Positions 12,501 to 24,500 of a stretch of 64,000 nt of DNA are shown piece by piece. The stretch is from Xenopus tropicalis (Eukaryota > Chordata > Amphibia > Anura > Pipidae). The notes below the pieces were generated by a model. That model was given only the letters and a program-made list of their open reading frames with translations, was not told where the DNA came from and did no database searches. The stretch lies in NCBI RefSeq assembly GCF_000004195.4, contig NC_030677.2:68720222-68784221 (forward strand). The letters run 5' to 3'. Positions within the stretch are counted from its first letter, which is position 1; every line of letters begins with the position of its first letter. A program made the translations under genes and the position numbers.

Positions 12501-15500
12501 ACTATTGAGACAACTGAAGTTATGCCTGCATTTTGAGATTAACTCTTTACTAGCCTTTCCCTCTCCTTTAAATGTGGCCTCTACATAGTACAGATAAAAT
12601 AAAACTTTGTAATTTACCATTTGTTAATGTTACTAGAATAATGGCCAGAAATGTAATGAGTTTTGCATGTAACAACCAACATTTTATCCCATGCAGAACT
12701 GGATAGCTGTTGTAAAGGAAAGTGTTGGTCTGTAAACAGTATAATTTTATTTCGTGTGGTGTTTCGAAAACATTGTAAACATAATTTTCCTTCTTACAGA
12801 TCAAAATATTTCAAAACTACCACCAGAGGCGAGCACTTTACAATTGAGGTTGGTATTTATATATTGATATCACGTTATAAAAAGACCACAAAACCTTCCT
12901 ACCTAATTATAACCACTGCCCCTCCTGAAATGCATCATCTCTTTGGCAAATGCAGAGCAGCATGGTTTGATGCTGTCATGTTTGGGTGCATCATATCCGG
13001 GGTCCAGATGCCCTTCTGGTGATCACCAACCAGAAGCCATGTGCACTGGAGGCTAGGATCCAGTTGGCTTCCAGAGAAGTATGGGTGAAAGGGGAGGTAC
13101 TGGTTGCCCCATTTTTTGGGTGTTTTGCCCTTTTATTGTGACTTTTTTCCAGTTTACCAACACCAACTTTCCCTGGCTCCGCTAGTATGACTATTAGGGC
13201 TCTTATGTGCTAAGGCACTTGGTCAAAGAAATTGGTTTCCATTTTTCAGGCTGTTCTAAATATGATATGGGCAAAATTATCTGATGGGTTGCAAAGCGGC
13301 CTTTTGTGGTTTAAATTAAAGTATCAGTGGGATTTAGATTATTTTGGTTTCAATAAAATGAAAGTCACAAAGTCTGTACCAGGTTGAGTAACCCAGAGCA
13401 ACCATTTAGCAGGCAGCATTTACTGGTCTTTTATTCCATTACCCCCATAAGAACTTAACTTAATCTGAGGAGGTTATATACAGTGGTGTGAAAAACTAAT
13501 TGCCCCCTTCCTGATTTCTTATTCTTTTGCATGTTTGTCACACTTAAATGTTTCTGCTCATCAAAAACCGTTAACTATTAGTCAAAGATAACATAATTGA
13601 ACACAAAATGCAGTGTATAAATGAACGTTTACGTTATTAAGGGAGAAAAAAAACTCCAAATCTACATGGCCCTGTGTGAAAAAGTGATTGCCCCACTTGT
13701 TAAAAAATAACTTAACTGTGGTTTATCAATTTCAATTTTCAATTTCAATATCAATTTCTGTAGTCACCCCCAGGCCTGATTACTGCCACACCTGTTTCAA
13801 TCAAGAAATCACTTAAATAGGAGCTACCTGACACAGAGAAGTAGACCAAAAGCACCTCAAAAGCTAGACATCATGCCAAGATCCAAAGAAATTCAGGAAC
13901 AAATGAGAACAAAAGTAATTGAGATCTATCAGTCTGGTAAAGGTTATAAAGCCATTTCTAAAGCTTTGGGACTCCAGCGAACCACAGTGAGAGCCATTAT
14001 CCACAAATGGCAAAAACATGGAACAGTGGTGAACCTTCCCAGGAGTGGCCGGCCGACCAAAATTACCCCAAGAGCGCAGAGACAACTCATCCGAGAGGCC
14101 ACAAAAGACCCCAGGACAACATCTAAAGAACTGCAGGCCTCACTTGCCTCAATTAAGGTCAGTGTTCACGACTCCACCATAAGAAAGAGACTGGGCAAAA
14201 ACGGCCTGCATGGCAGATTTCCAAGGCGCAAACCACTTTTAAGCAAAAAGAACATTATGGCTCATCTCAATTTTGCTAAAAAACATCTCAATGATTGCCA
14301 AGACTTTTGAGAAAATACCTTGTGGACCAACGAGACAAAAGTTGAACTTTTTGGAAGGTGCATGTCCCGTTACATCTGGCGTAAAAGTAACACAGCATTT
14401 CAGAAAAAGAACATCATACCAACAGTAAAATATGGTGGTGGTAGTGTGATGGTCTGGGGTTGTTTTGCTGCTTCAGGACCTGGAAGGCTTGCTGTGATAG
14501 ATGGAACCATGAATTCTACTGTCTACCAAAAAATCCTGAAGGAGAATGTCCGGCCATCTGTTTGTCAACTCAAGCTGAAGCGATCTTGGGTGCTGCAGCA
14601 GGACAATGACCCAAAACACACCAGCAAATCCACCTCTGAATGGCTGAAGAAAAACAAAATGAAGACTTTGGAGTGGCCTAGTCAAAGTCCTGACCTGACT
14701 CCTATTGAGATGTTGTGGCATGACCTTAAAAAGGCGGTTCATGCTAGAAAACCCTCAAATAAAGCTGAATTACAACAATTCTGCAAAGATGAGTGGGCCA
14801 AAATTCCTCCAGAGCGCTGTAAAAGACTCGTTGCAAGTTATCGCAAATGCTTGATTGCAGTTATTGCTGCTAAGGGTGGCCCAACCAGTTATTAGGTTCA
14901 GGGGGCAATTACTTTTTCACACAGGGCCATGTAGGTTTGGATTTTTTTTCTCCCTAAATAATAAAAACCCTCATTTAAAAACTGCATTTTGTGTTTACTT
15001 GTGTTATCTTTGACTAATAGTTAGATGTGTTTGATGATCAGAAACATTTTGTGTGACAAACATGCAAAAGAATAAGAAATCAGGAAGGGGGCAAATAGTT
15101 TTTCACACAACTGTACCTGGGAACTGTTAGCTGTAGTTTAACTATCATATAAATCTTCAAATGCAATTTAAGGGCAAAGACACACTGGGCAATTAGTCAC
15201 ATCGATTTGTTTAAAACACAGTAGCGGCGACTAATCACAACAATTTAGCTGCCACAGATTAATATATGAGTCACCACCACTAATCCTGCGTCATTGGCGG
15301 GGTGCCAATTAGTGACCGTGGATTTGAGAAAAAAGTTGCGGCACCCTGTGTGTCTTCACTCTAAGGGGCTGATTTACTTACCCACGAACGGGTCGAATGG
15401 AGTCCGATTGCGTTTTTTTCGTAATGATCGGTACTTTGCGATTTTTTCGTATGTTTTGCGATTTTTTCGGATTCTGTACGAATTTTTCGGATCCAATACG

Positions 15501-18500
15501 ATTTTTGCGTAAAAACGCGAGTTTTCCTATCCATTACGAAAGTTGCGTAAAAAGTTGCGCATTTTGCGTAGCGTTAAAACTTACGCGAAAAGTTGCGCAT
15601 TTTTCGCGTAAGTTTTAACGCTACGCAAAATGCGCAACTTTCGTAATGGATACGAAAAACTCGCGTTTTTACGCAAAAATCGTATTGGATCCGAAAAATT
15701 CGTACAGAATCCGAAAAAATCGCAAAACATACGAAAAAGTCGCAAAATATTCGTTTTCAAGTCGGAACTTTTCCAATTCGGGTCGGATTCGTGGGTTAGT
15801 AAATCAGCCCCTAAATGTGTGATTGCAAATGTTATCTGTTAATTCCATGTTTTTTCCCCCCTTGTAGTTTGAAAACCTTGTTGAAAGTGATGAGGTGAGT
15901 GTTTTGTATTTATTGGTAGAATACATCTTTTTGTATGTAGTACACAGTATGTGGAGTTGTATAGTGAATTTAACATGAAACACGTTTTTTTTTTAAATTA
16001 AAACAAAGGTATAAAGTATATACAAGGTACAAAGTTATTTTAAAAAAAATCTCAGATGTCAATCATATTGCCTGCCCCACCCCCACCCCAACTACTTTAA
16101 ATTTCCATTCAGAACTTCCTAGACATCTCTGTGCTCCTCATTCTCCCTCTCTCCTCATATAATTGTGTAGCCTGTGCATAGGCATGGGCATCAGGTATGG
16201 GCCTTTGGCACATAAACAAGGGTTTGGTAGAATGCAAAGCTTGCATTAATAAGTGTCCACAAAATGGCACCTGCCTGCTTGTCGTGACTGTGCATTCCAA
16301 GGCTGAAGGAAACAAGATTTGTGTAATTAATATAGTGTATGTAAATTTCATTTTGCTTGACTAACATAATAGAAAAGGATTTGAAATGATTTCTTAGGGT
16401 GACAGGTCAAGGACCTTGTTGACCCTTGTGTTTACAATATCTGTATTCAACATTCTCGTGATAAATAGGCAAGCTACCATAGCAAAGGTGATCGATAAGG
16501 TTGCATGCACATCTGTAACTCTGGGGCAGCTTTTAAGCAATATAAAATCTCTTTGTAACCCATTGTTAAATGGTTAAATCTGACGACAAATCTCCCCAAT
16601 ATGATTTCCTACCGGCAATAAAGTAAGTCACTGGTGGGAAAACATACGTGGCACCTGTGATTTACTTTATTGCCTGTGGAAACAAGGACTAGGTCACTTG
16701 CACTTGCTCGGCAGTCACAACATTGGAACCTGGGACCGGAACTCACCATGGTATAGTTGGGGAGGCGGCATAGGGAACAGTGAAGGGCATCTCGGTTAAA
16801 AAGGGGGAGGCTAGTTTAACTTCATATTCTTTTTACATGAGATTTGGCTGTAATTGTATGTTTCATTTCTGCACATGTGGCCAGTAATACATTGTTTTTA
16901 TTATCAGGGAGAAAGTCCTGGCAGTAGCATAAGGTAAGCAACCAATGTTTGATTATGTTTCTTTCTTTTTACTCTACCCCAAGAGCTTATCACTTTTGCT
17001 CTGGATAACTTGTACTTTCATATTATTTTAGTTTGAATTCTTAGTGACATTTTCTCTACTATGCTGTACTGCTTGGAAGTAATAATTACAAGCATATAGC
17101 CATTATAATTTAAATTACAATTTTTTATTAAAATTATACCTAATGGCTTCTTTAAGTATCTATGAAAGCAAAGACATGTGTCCCCCCCCCCACCCCCAAA
17201 TCCTGCCCTTTACAGGCTGCTGGTATAATATGATGAAAGTGTAGATAAGCTAGATGGTGTGTATTTAGTATTAGGTAAAAAATAGTAGTTGTACGCATAA
17301 AAAAAATAAACATGCCTATCTACTCACACAGTTAAATTAAAGGCGAACTACCTCTTTTATTGTAAAAGTATTACAAAGACTTTTTTTTTTATGGACCAGT
17401 GTATCTTTGTAGAGTAACGTAGTTTTATTCCCTTGAATGTAATGTTATGGAAAATTCAGATACCATAAAAGGAGCAACTTCTGCATAAAATTAAATAGAG
17501 AGCTTTTACAGATTTCCACCTAGCATACCTACTGGGAAGGGCCTTCCCCAATGGCTTGGCACAAGGTGGGAAGCATTGTAAAAAAGGTAATTGTATGAGG
17601 TAGTGGCACCTATGTTACCAAAGATGAGTGGGCCAATGTAGCCATATACACGTGCATTTTTTTCATATCCAGCCTGACCACTTATGTCACACTATATATC
17701 AGATTTAGATTCACTGTCATCACATCACTGTCATGTACTTTTTTATATTTAAATAGCAATTTTATATTTACATATAGCAGCTCCCAACCTTACTTACTCT
17801 AAAGCATTAAATTTGATCTGCACGTCATTTGCCGAAAGACTGCCTGAAAATCTGCATACAGTGTGTAACAGTGAATCTAAATCTGATATATAGCAATGTG
17901 ACATAAGTGGTCAGGCCAGCTGGATATAAAAAAAAAGATGTACGTGTATATGGCTATATGTTCTAATGGTTGTAATTGGCCCACTCGCCTTTGGTTACAC
18001 AATGACCTTTTTTACAATTCCATGCTTCCTACTTTGTGCCAACCAATTGTGGAAGGCTATTCCCAGTTTCAGCATCATAATGTCCCAGTTAACATAGTGA
18101 GGTTCATATAGATCTGGTTTGCCTAGACCAGATAGGAAGAATTTGACTACATTGCACTGACCAGTAGGATGAACTAACTCTGAGCAAGGCCTGATCCCTA
18201 ACATTAGTACTAATTTCTTGATATATGAATGGAAAGCAAATCCCACCAACAAAATCCCAACATCTGAAGAGTAGAGGGTTAAGGCTATTTTAGCTTTAAA
18301 GAGTGGTTCAACTTCATATAAATACCCTTGGTTTTTGAATGAGATGTTTGAAAAGAAAGCGTACGGATACTTTTGGCCACACATTGTGAGAGAGGGTTAT
18401 TCCAGTGTTGTTATCAAGCTCAGGGTCATACACAAGATTTTGAATGTAATTCAGCTTGAAGGATACACAGATGTTCTTTCAGTGACGTTTCAGAATTTTT

Positions 18501-21500
18501 GGCACTGATTTCATTTAAATGTAATTGCAAGCACCAAATTAAAGTGTTGCCTTGAAGTAGACCTTGTGCAACTGGAAAATTGCTCAGAGAGCTATTTCTA
18601 ACCCTTTGCAATTCACTTTAATTTTATTTTTTAAAAGGAATGTTCACCTTTAAATTAACTTTTAATATGATGTAGACAATGATATTCTGAGGCACTTTGC
18701 AATTGGTCTTCATTTTTTATTTGTTTTGTCAGGGTTTTTTTTTTTAGCATTTTTGTTCAGCAGCTCTCCTGTTTTGAAATTTTAGCAGCTGTCTGGTTTA
18801 CCTTAACAACCTGGCAGTGTTTAAATCAGAGACTGGACTAGGAATAGATGAGGGTTTGAAAAGAAAGATAAGTAACAAGGAGTAACAATAATAACAAAAT
18901 TGTAAGTTCACAGAGCAGTAGGTTTTTTTTGGCTACCAGGGTCAGTGATCCCTATTTGAAAGCTGGAAGATGTAGAAGAGGAAGGCAAAAACTGTAAAAG
19001 ATAAATAATGAAGACCAATTGCAGTGTTGCTAGGAATAGAGCAGAACAGCTCTTTCTTGTAATTTTGCAGAAATGCTTAGAATGGGGGTATTTTATGCAG
19101 TTTAAGATTTTTATTTTAAAGGCTTTCATTTCGTTTAAAGGGGTACTAGTTTCTGCTTTGTATATATCCGCTAAACAGCCATAATGTGTGCTGCAAAGTG
19201 GAATCATTTATTTAGTAGTATTTGTTTAGTCATATAACAGCCTTCCATGGTTTTATCTGCAGCTTCTTTGGAATGAGTAAGAATAATTGGTATTTGGCAC
19301 CTTTCTACTATTTTATATTACCAGACCCTTGAGTGAGGAAGAAGTATTTGATCTAAAGGAAAAGCATTATGATTCTATTACTGAACGGCAGAGAACTGAT
19401 GATATCAGGCTACAAAATGAGGTAATAAATGTAAAGCCTTTTTATTTTAGTGGGCTATATGCCCAAGTTTAATAATGCCCCCCTTAATTTAATATATACT
19501 TAATAAACTGGATTTATTTCTGGGTTTAAACTTTTATCTTCCTGTTCAGCTACCACTTTGCCACTTAGTTCCACTCTGATAACTCAGTACACGGAGCACA
19601 CAAATGTTAAATTCTAAGCAAGTGTAACCTTTTATTTCTCTTACAGGTGTCTGTGGGACACAGGGACCATGGGGTATAGTATCTACCAGCAGGAGGCAGG
19701 ACACTAGAAGAGGAAGGAGAGGAAAAGGCCCCTCCTCCCTGCTACTATACCCCCTGTAGCTTCCTTAGAGCGCCAGTTTTTTCTAGTGTCCTCAGGAGAC
19801 AGGATCTTACAGCTCTCTGAAGTCTGCGGCCAGATTATTCTGGCACCAGGGGTCGACCTATAGGGCCTACTGCAGTTCCCTCCACAGGCTTCCCCCTACG
19901 AGAGTAAGACTCTCTGAGCGGGCCACACAGATTCCCTGCCTCTACCTGTGAGTGCAGACGCTGTCCGGCGCTTCCTCCTTCTCAGCTGCACCCCAGGTCA
20001 GTTCAGCTCCCAGCCTGCCTGCTCAGCCTGCCAGCCTACCTAAACAGCCCCCCTCGCCTTAGTACCCTCAGCGGTCCCTCTGCCGGTCCCCATGCGTTCC
20101 ACCGCGGCCCCATGCGTTCCACCGTCCCTTCCGGGTGACGTCACTACGCGTCGCCATTTTCTGCGCGCCTCTGTTCGCGCGCTTTCCTCCTTCGCGCCAT
20201 TCTGCTCCGCTCTCCATCCTGAACAGTCGCATCCTCAGGGGCTCTCCTTGGCTTTCCGGACACAGGGACGGTATCTTTGGCAGAGGGGGCACTATTAGGG
20301 GAAATTCAGGAGGGCAAGGCTGGGCTTTTAGCGCGGTTGGGTCTGTCTGATCGGGTAACCCCTCCAGGGTTGAGGGGACTGTATTCTTTGCTGAGTTATG
20401 TGAGGGTGTTTTTCTGCTTGGGAAGTATACAATTACTTATGTATTGAATTATATCTGTGCCTAATCGCCTCATATATTTCCCTTACACCTTTTTAAAAAA
20501 AAAAAAAAAAAGGGTTATCCTAAGGTGTAAGGAGGGGGAATTCCCCTCTCTCCCTTGCATTGACTTGCATTAAAGCCTGCCTGTCTTTTTTGCGTTTATC
20601 TGCTGACCATTGTAGGACTGCTTGTCTTGCTCCTTTTCTGTCATGGCAGAAGGCATTCCAGAAGGCCCCTTTTCCAGGGGGGCTTCTAGCTCCTCAAAGG
20701 TAAAATACCTAGCATGCGCCAGATGCTGCAAACGTCTTCCATCTGGAAGAAAGGAACCCCTTTGTTCCTCTTGCTCCAAAATTCCGGCTGAGACCCAGTC
20801 CCAGGCTCCGGACGTGCCACTGCCCCCCAGTTCAGAATTAACAGGGGGGGACCCTACTCCAGCACTGGCTCTGGATGCTCAAGTGCAAGCTTCCTCTTCC
20901 CAACAGGATCCTCCCTTATGGGCGGCCCAGCTTTCCACCGGCATTCCCAAGCTTGCAGCCTGCCTTGATAAGCTCTTGGACAGGTTAGACAGGGAGGAAC
21001 CTCATCCTCCTAAGTCCCTCAAGCGGCAAGCCTTACTCCGCTTGGATGACTACAGCGACTCAGAGTCTCTCCACGCCTCGGCTACTTGGGAAGACCACTC
21101 CCTAAGCGAGGGGGAGATTTCCTCCGACGGGCCTGATGACCCGGAGGACGCATCTAGATCGTCACCAGAGGCCATTGATGCTCTCATTGCTTCAGTAATG
21201 ACCTGCCTTGACCTCAAGACTCCAGAATCCTCTCTAGAGTCTTCTGCCTCTCTCTTCAAGCGTCAGAAAAAGACCGCCTCGGTTTTTCCTTCCCACGATC
21301 AACTGGACTCCCTTATCCAAGCGGAGTGGGATCACCCTGAGAGGCGATTCCAGACCTCACGGCGTTTCCAACGCTCGTATCCCTTTCCACAAGAGACCCT
21401 GGAGAGATGGTCTACCCCTCCATTGGTAGACGCTCCGGTGTCCCGCTTATCCAAGAACACCGCCCTTCCTGTCCCGGATTCCTCTTCCTTCAAGGATCCG

Positions 21501-24500
21501 ATGGATAAAAAGATGGAGGGTTTCCTCAGAGCAACATTTACTTCAGCTGGAGAAAGCCTCCGCCCCACCTTGGCCTCGGCCTGGGTTTCCCGGGCAGTTC
21601 AGACCTGGTCCAATTCGCTCTTAGAGGGCATATCCTCGGGCTCTTCCAGACAGGAATTGTCCCGCTTAGCCTCCCAAATTCGTGACGCTAACGAGTACCT
21701 ATGCGAAGCATCCCTGGACTCAGCCCAGGCCATCAGCCGTACCTCAGCCCTGGCTGTAGCGGCACGCCATTCCCTCTGGCTTAAGCTCTGGTCTGCCGAC
21801 ATGTCTTCTAAGAAGTCCCTCACCACTCTCCCCTTCAAGGGCAAGCTCCTATTCGGGCCAGAACTCGACAAGATAATCAGCCAAGCCACTGGGGGGAAGA
21901 GCACCTTCCTTCCCCAGCCTCGGACTCGCCCTTCCTTTCGCAGGGGTCGCTTTTTTCGCCCCAGGGGCTCCAAGGTCTCCTCCTCCAGGGATTCCTCCAC
22001 GCAGAACCCCGCGGGAAAACCCAGGTTCCAAGCGCGGACCAAGTACTCCTGGCAGGGTAGGCGTCCTCAATCCAAGCCCGCCGACAAGTCCTCTTCCACA
22101 TGACTACCCCCAGGCAGTAAGTCCTCCTCCCGTAGGAGGCAGACTTCACCAGTTCCGCGAGGCCTGGCTTCGTCTTACTTCCGATCCCTGGGTACACCGA
22201 GTGGTATCCTTCGGCTACCGTCTCGAGTTTCTTGCCGCCCCTCCGAGCCGGTTCTTCATGTCCCGGCTCTCTCAGGACCCTCCCAAACAGTCCGCATTTC
22301 TCGCCATCATACAAGACCTCCTGGACGAGAGAGTGATCATGCAGGTGCCTCCCGAGGAGAGGTTCCGGGGATTTTATTCCAATCTCTTTCTCGTTCCAAA
22401 ATGAGACGGGTCCTTTCGACCCATTCTAGACCTCAAGAAGCTCAACACCTTCCTTCGCTTCTCTCGGTTCAAAATGGAATCACTCAGGTCAGTCATTGCG
22501 GCCATGGGTCACAACGAATACCTAGTGGCGCTAGACATAAAGGACGCCTACCTCCACGTCCCCATTTTCCCTCCCCATTGGAAATACTTAAGATTTGCGG
22601 TCAAAAACCTCCACTTCCAGTTCACGGCTCTTCCCTTCGGGCTTACCTCGGCACCTCGCATTTTTACCAAGATCATGGCGGCGGTAGCAGCGTCTCTCAG
22701 GGCTCAGGGGGTGTCAATCACCCCATATCTGGACGACCTTTTTCTCAAGGCGCCATCTCAGTCGGCTGCGACATCCCAATTGGAACTGGTCACTTCAACC
22801 CTAACATCCCTGGGTTGGAAGATCAACTTGGAGAAATCACGACTCACTCCATCCCGTCGAATGCCCTTCCTGGGCATGATCTTCGACACAGTCCAGCAGA
22901 GGGTATTCCTCCCTCCAGAAAAGATCTCCCGAATTCAGGACTTGACGCGTCGGCTGATCCAATCACAGGGCCCATCTATCCGTTTTGCCATGCAGGTACT
23001 GGGGTCCATGGTGTCGTCCATAGAAGCCGTGCCCTTCGCGCAGTTTCATCTATGCGACCTTCAGTGGAACATCCTGGATCAGTGGACACGCTCCAGTCTG
23101 TCCCAGAGAATCCAGATCCTTCCCAAGACAAAGACTTCTCTTGCATGGTGGCTCGACACGCCTCACCTTGCCAGGGGGCGTCCTCTCCAGGAACCTCACT
23201 GGCGCCTTCTGACCACGGATGCCAGCCTCAAGGGTTGGGGAGCAGTTCTGGACCACCTCTCAGCTCAAGGGACCTGGTCAAAGACCGAAGCTCTCCTTCC
23301 CATCAACATCCTGGAGATCCGGGCAGTCCGTCTGGCCCTATTGCACTGGCAACACCTTCTTCGGGGACAGGCCATCAAAGTACAATCCGACAACGCCACC
23401 ACGGTTGCCTACCTGAATCATCAAGGCGGAACCCGAAGCCGTCAGGCTCTCAGGGAGGTCAGTCTTATTCTGACCTGGGCGGAGGCCCAGGACTCCCGGC
23501 TGACAGCAGTCTACATCCCGGGCCTCGAGAATTGGCAGGCCGATTACCTCAGCCGGCAGCAGCTCGACCCAGGAGAGTGGGCCCTAAGTCCAAGTATCTT
23601 TCAGGACATCGTCGATCGATGGGGTCTCCCGAGTGTAGACCTCATGGCATCTCGCCTGAACCGGCAAGTCCCCCAATTCATGGCCAGGTGCCGCGACCCT
23701 CTAGCTCTGGCAGCGGATGCTCTCACGGCCAGTTGGGATTTCCCTCTGGCTTACGTATTTCCCCCGCTTCCTCTTCTGCCCAGAGTCATCAAGAAGATCA
23801 AGGCCGGAACCAGCCCGGTGATCCTAGTGGCCCCCTTCTGGCCCAAAAGGGCCTGGTTCTCCGAGCTGGTAGCTCTCAGCAGGGCCGAACCCTGGAACCT
23901 TCCTCTGGTTCTCAACCTTCTCTCCCAAGGCCCGATCCACCACCCGGACCCGGCATTCCTGAATTTGACGGCCTGGCTCTTGAGTCCCTAGTGCTCCAAC
24001 GCAAGGGTTTCTCTCCCGAGGTCATCCGTACCATGATGGCTGCCCGAAGGCCGGTCTCCTCCAGAACCTACCACCGTGTTTGGAGGATATTCAAGGATTG
24101 GTGCGACACGGAGGGCTATTCCTTCCAGACCTTCTCCTTACCCCGCCTCCTCTCCTTCCTTCAGTCGGGGCTTTCCAAGGGTCTTTCACTGGGATCCCTT
24201 AAATCTCAGATCTCGGCACTATCTGTCCTCTTCCAACGTCGCCTGGCCATCCTACCGGACATAGCCACCTTCTTACAGGGAGTCTCTCGACTTCGTCCTC
24301 CCTTTCGCGATCCCATCCCCCCATGGGACCTCAACCTTGTTCTCACAGTTCTTCAGGGGCCCCCATTCGAGCCCCTGGGTAGCATACCTCTGGCATGGCT
24401 TACCTGGAAAACTGTTTTTCTGCTAGCCATCTCTTCAGCTCGCAGGGTCTCTGAGATCTCGGCTCTTTCGCATCTCCAGCCATACCTCGTATTCCATGCA

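Noticed and set aside
12006..12536. Several overlapping frames of 100-150 codons
   Set aside because: They follow the C/T-rich minisatellite inside a MITE, in many phases on both strands.
19635..19650. TTTCTCTTACAG|GTGTC looks like a splice acceptor
   Set aside because: It is the DIRS terminal repeat tip and recurs in the internal complementary region; AP1AR exon 5 joins exon 6 in phase without it.
22401..23942. Long open frame upstream of the DIRS recombinase in the same phase
   Set aside because: It overlaps the reverse transcriptase-RNase H frame, is Pro/Ser/Gly-rich and has no domain; only its end carries the recombinase.
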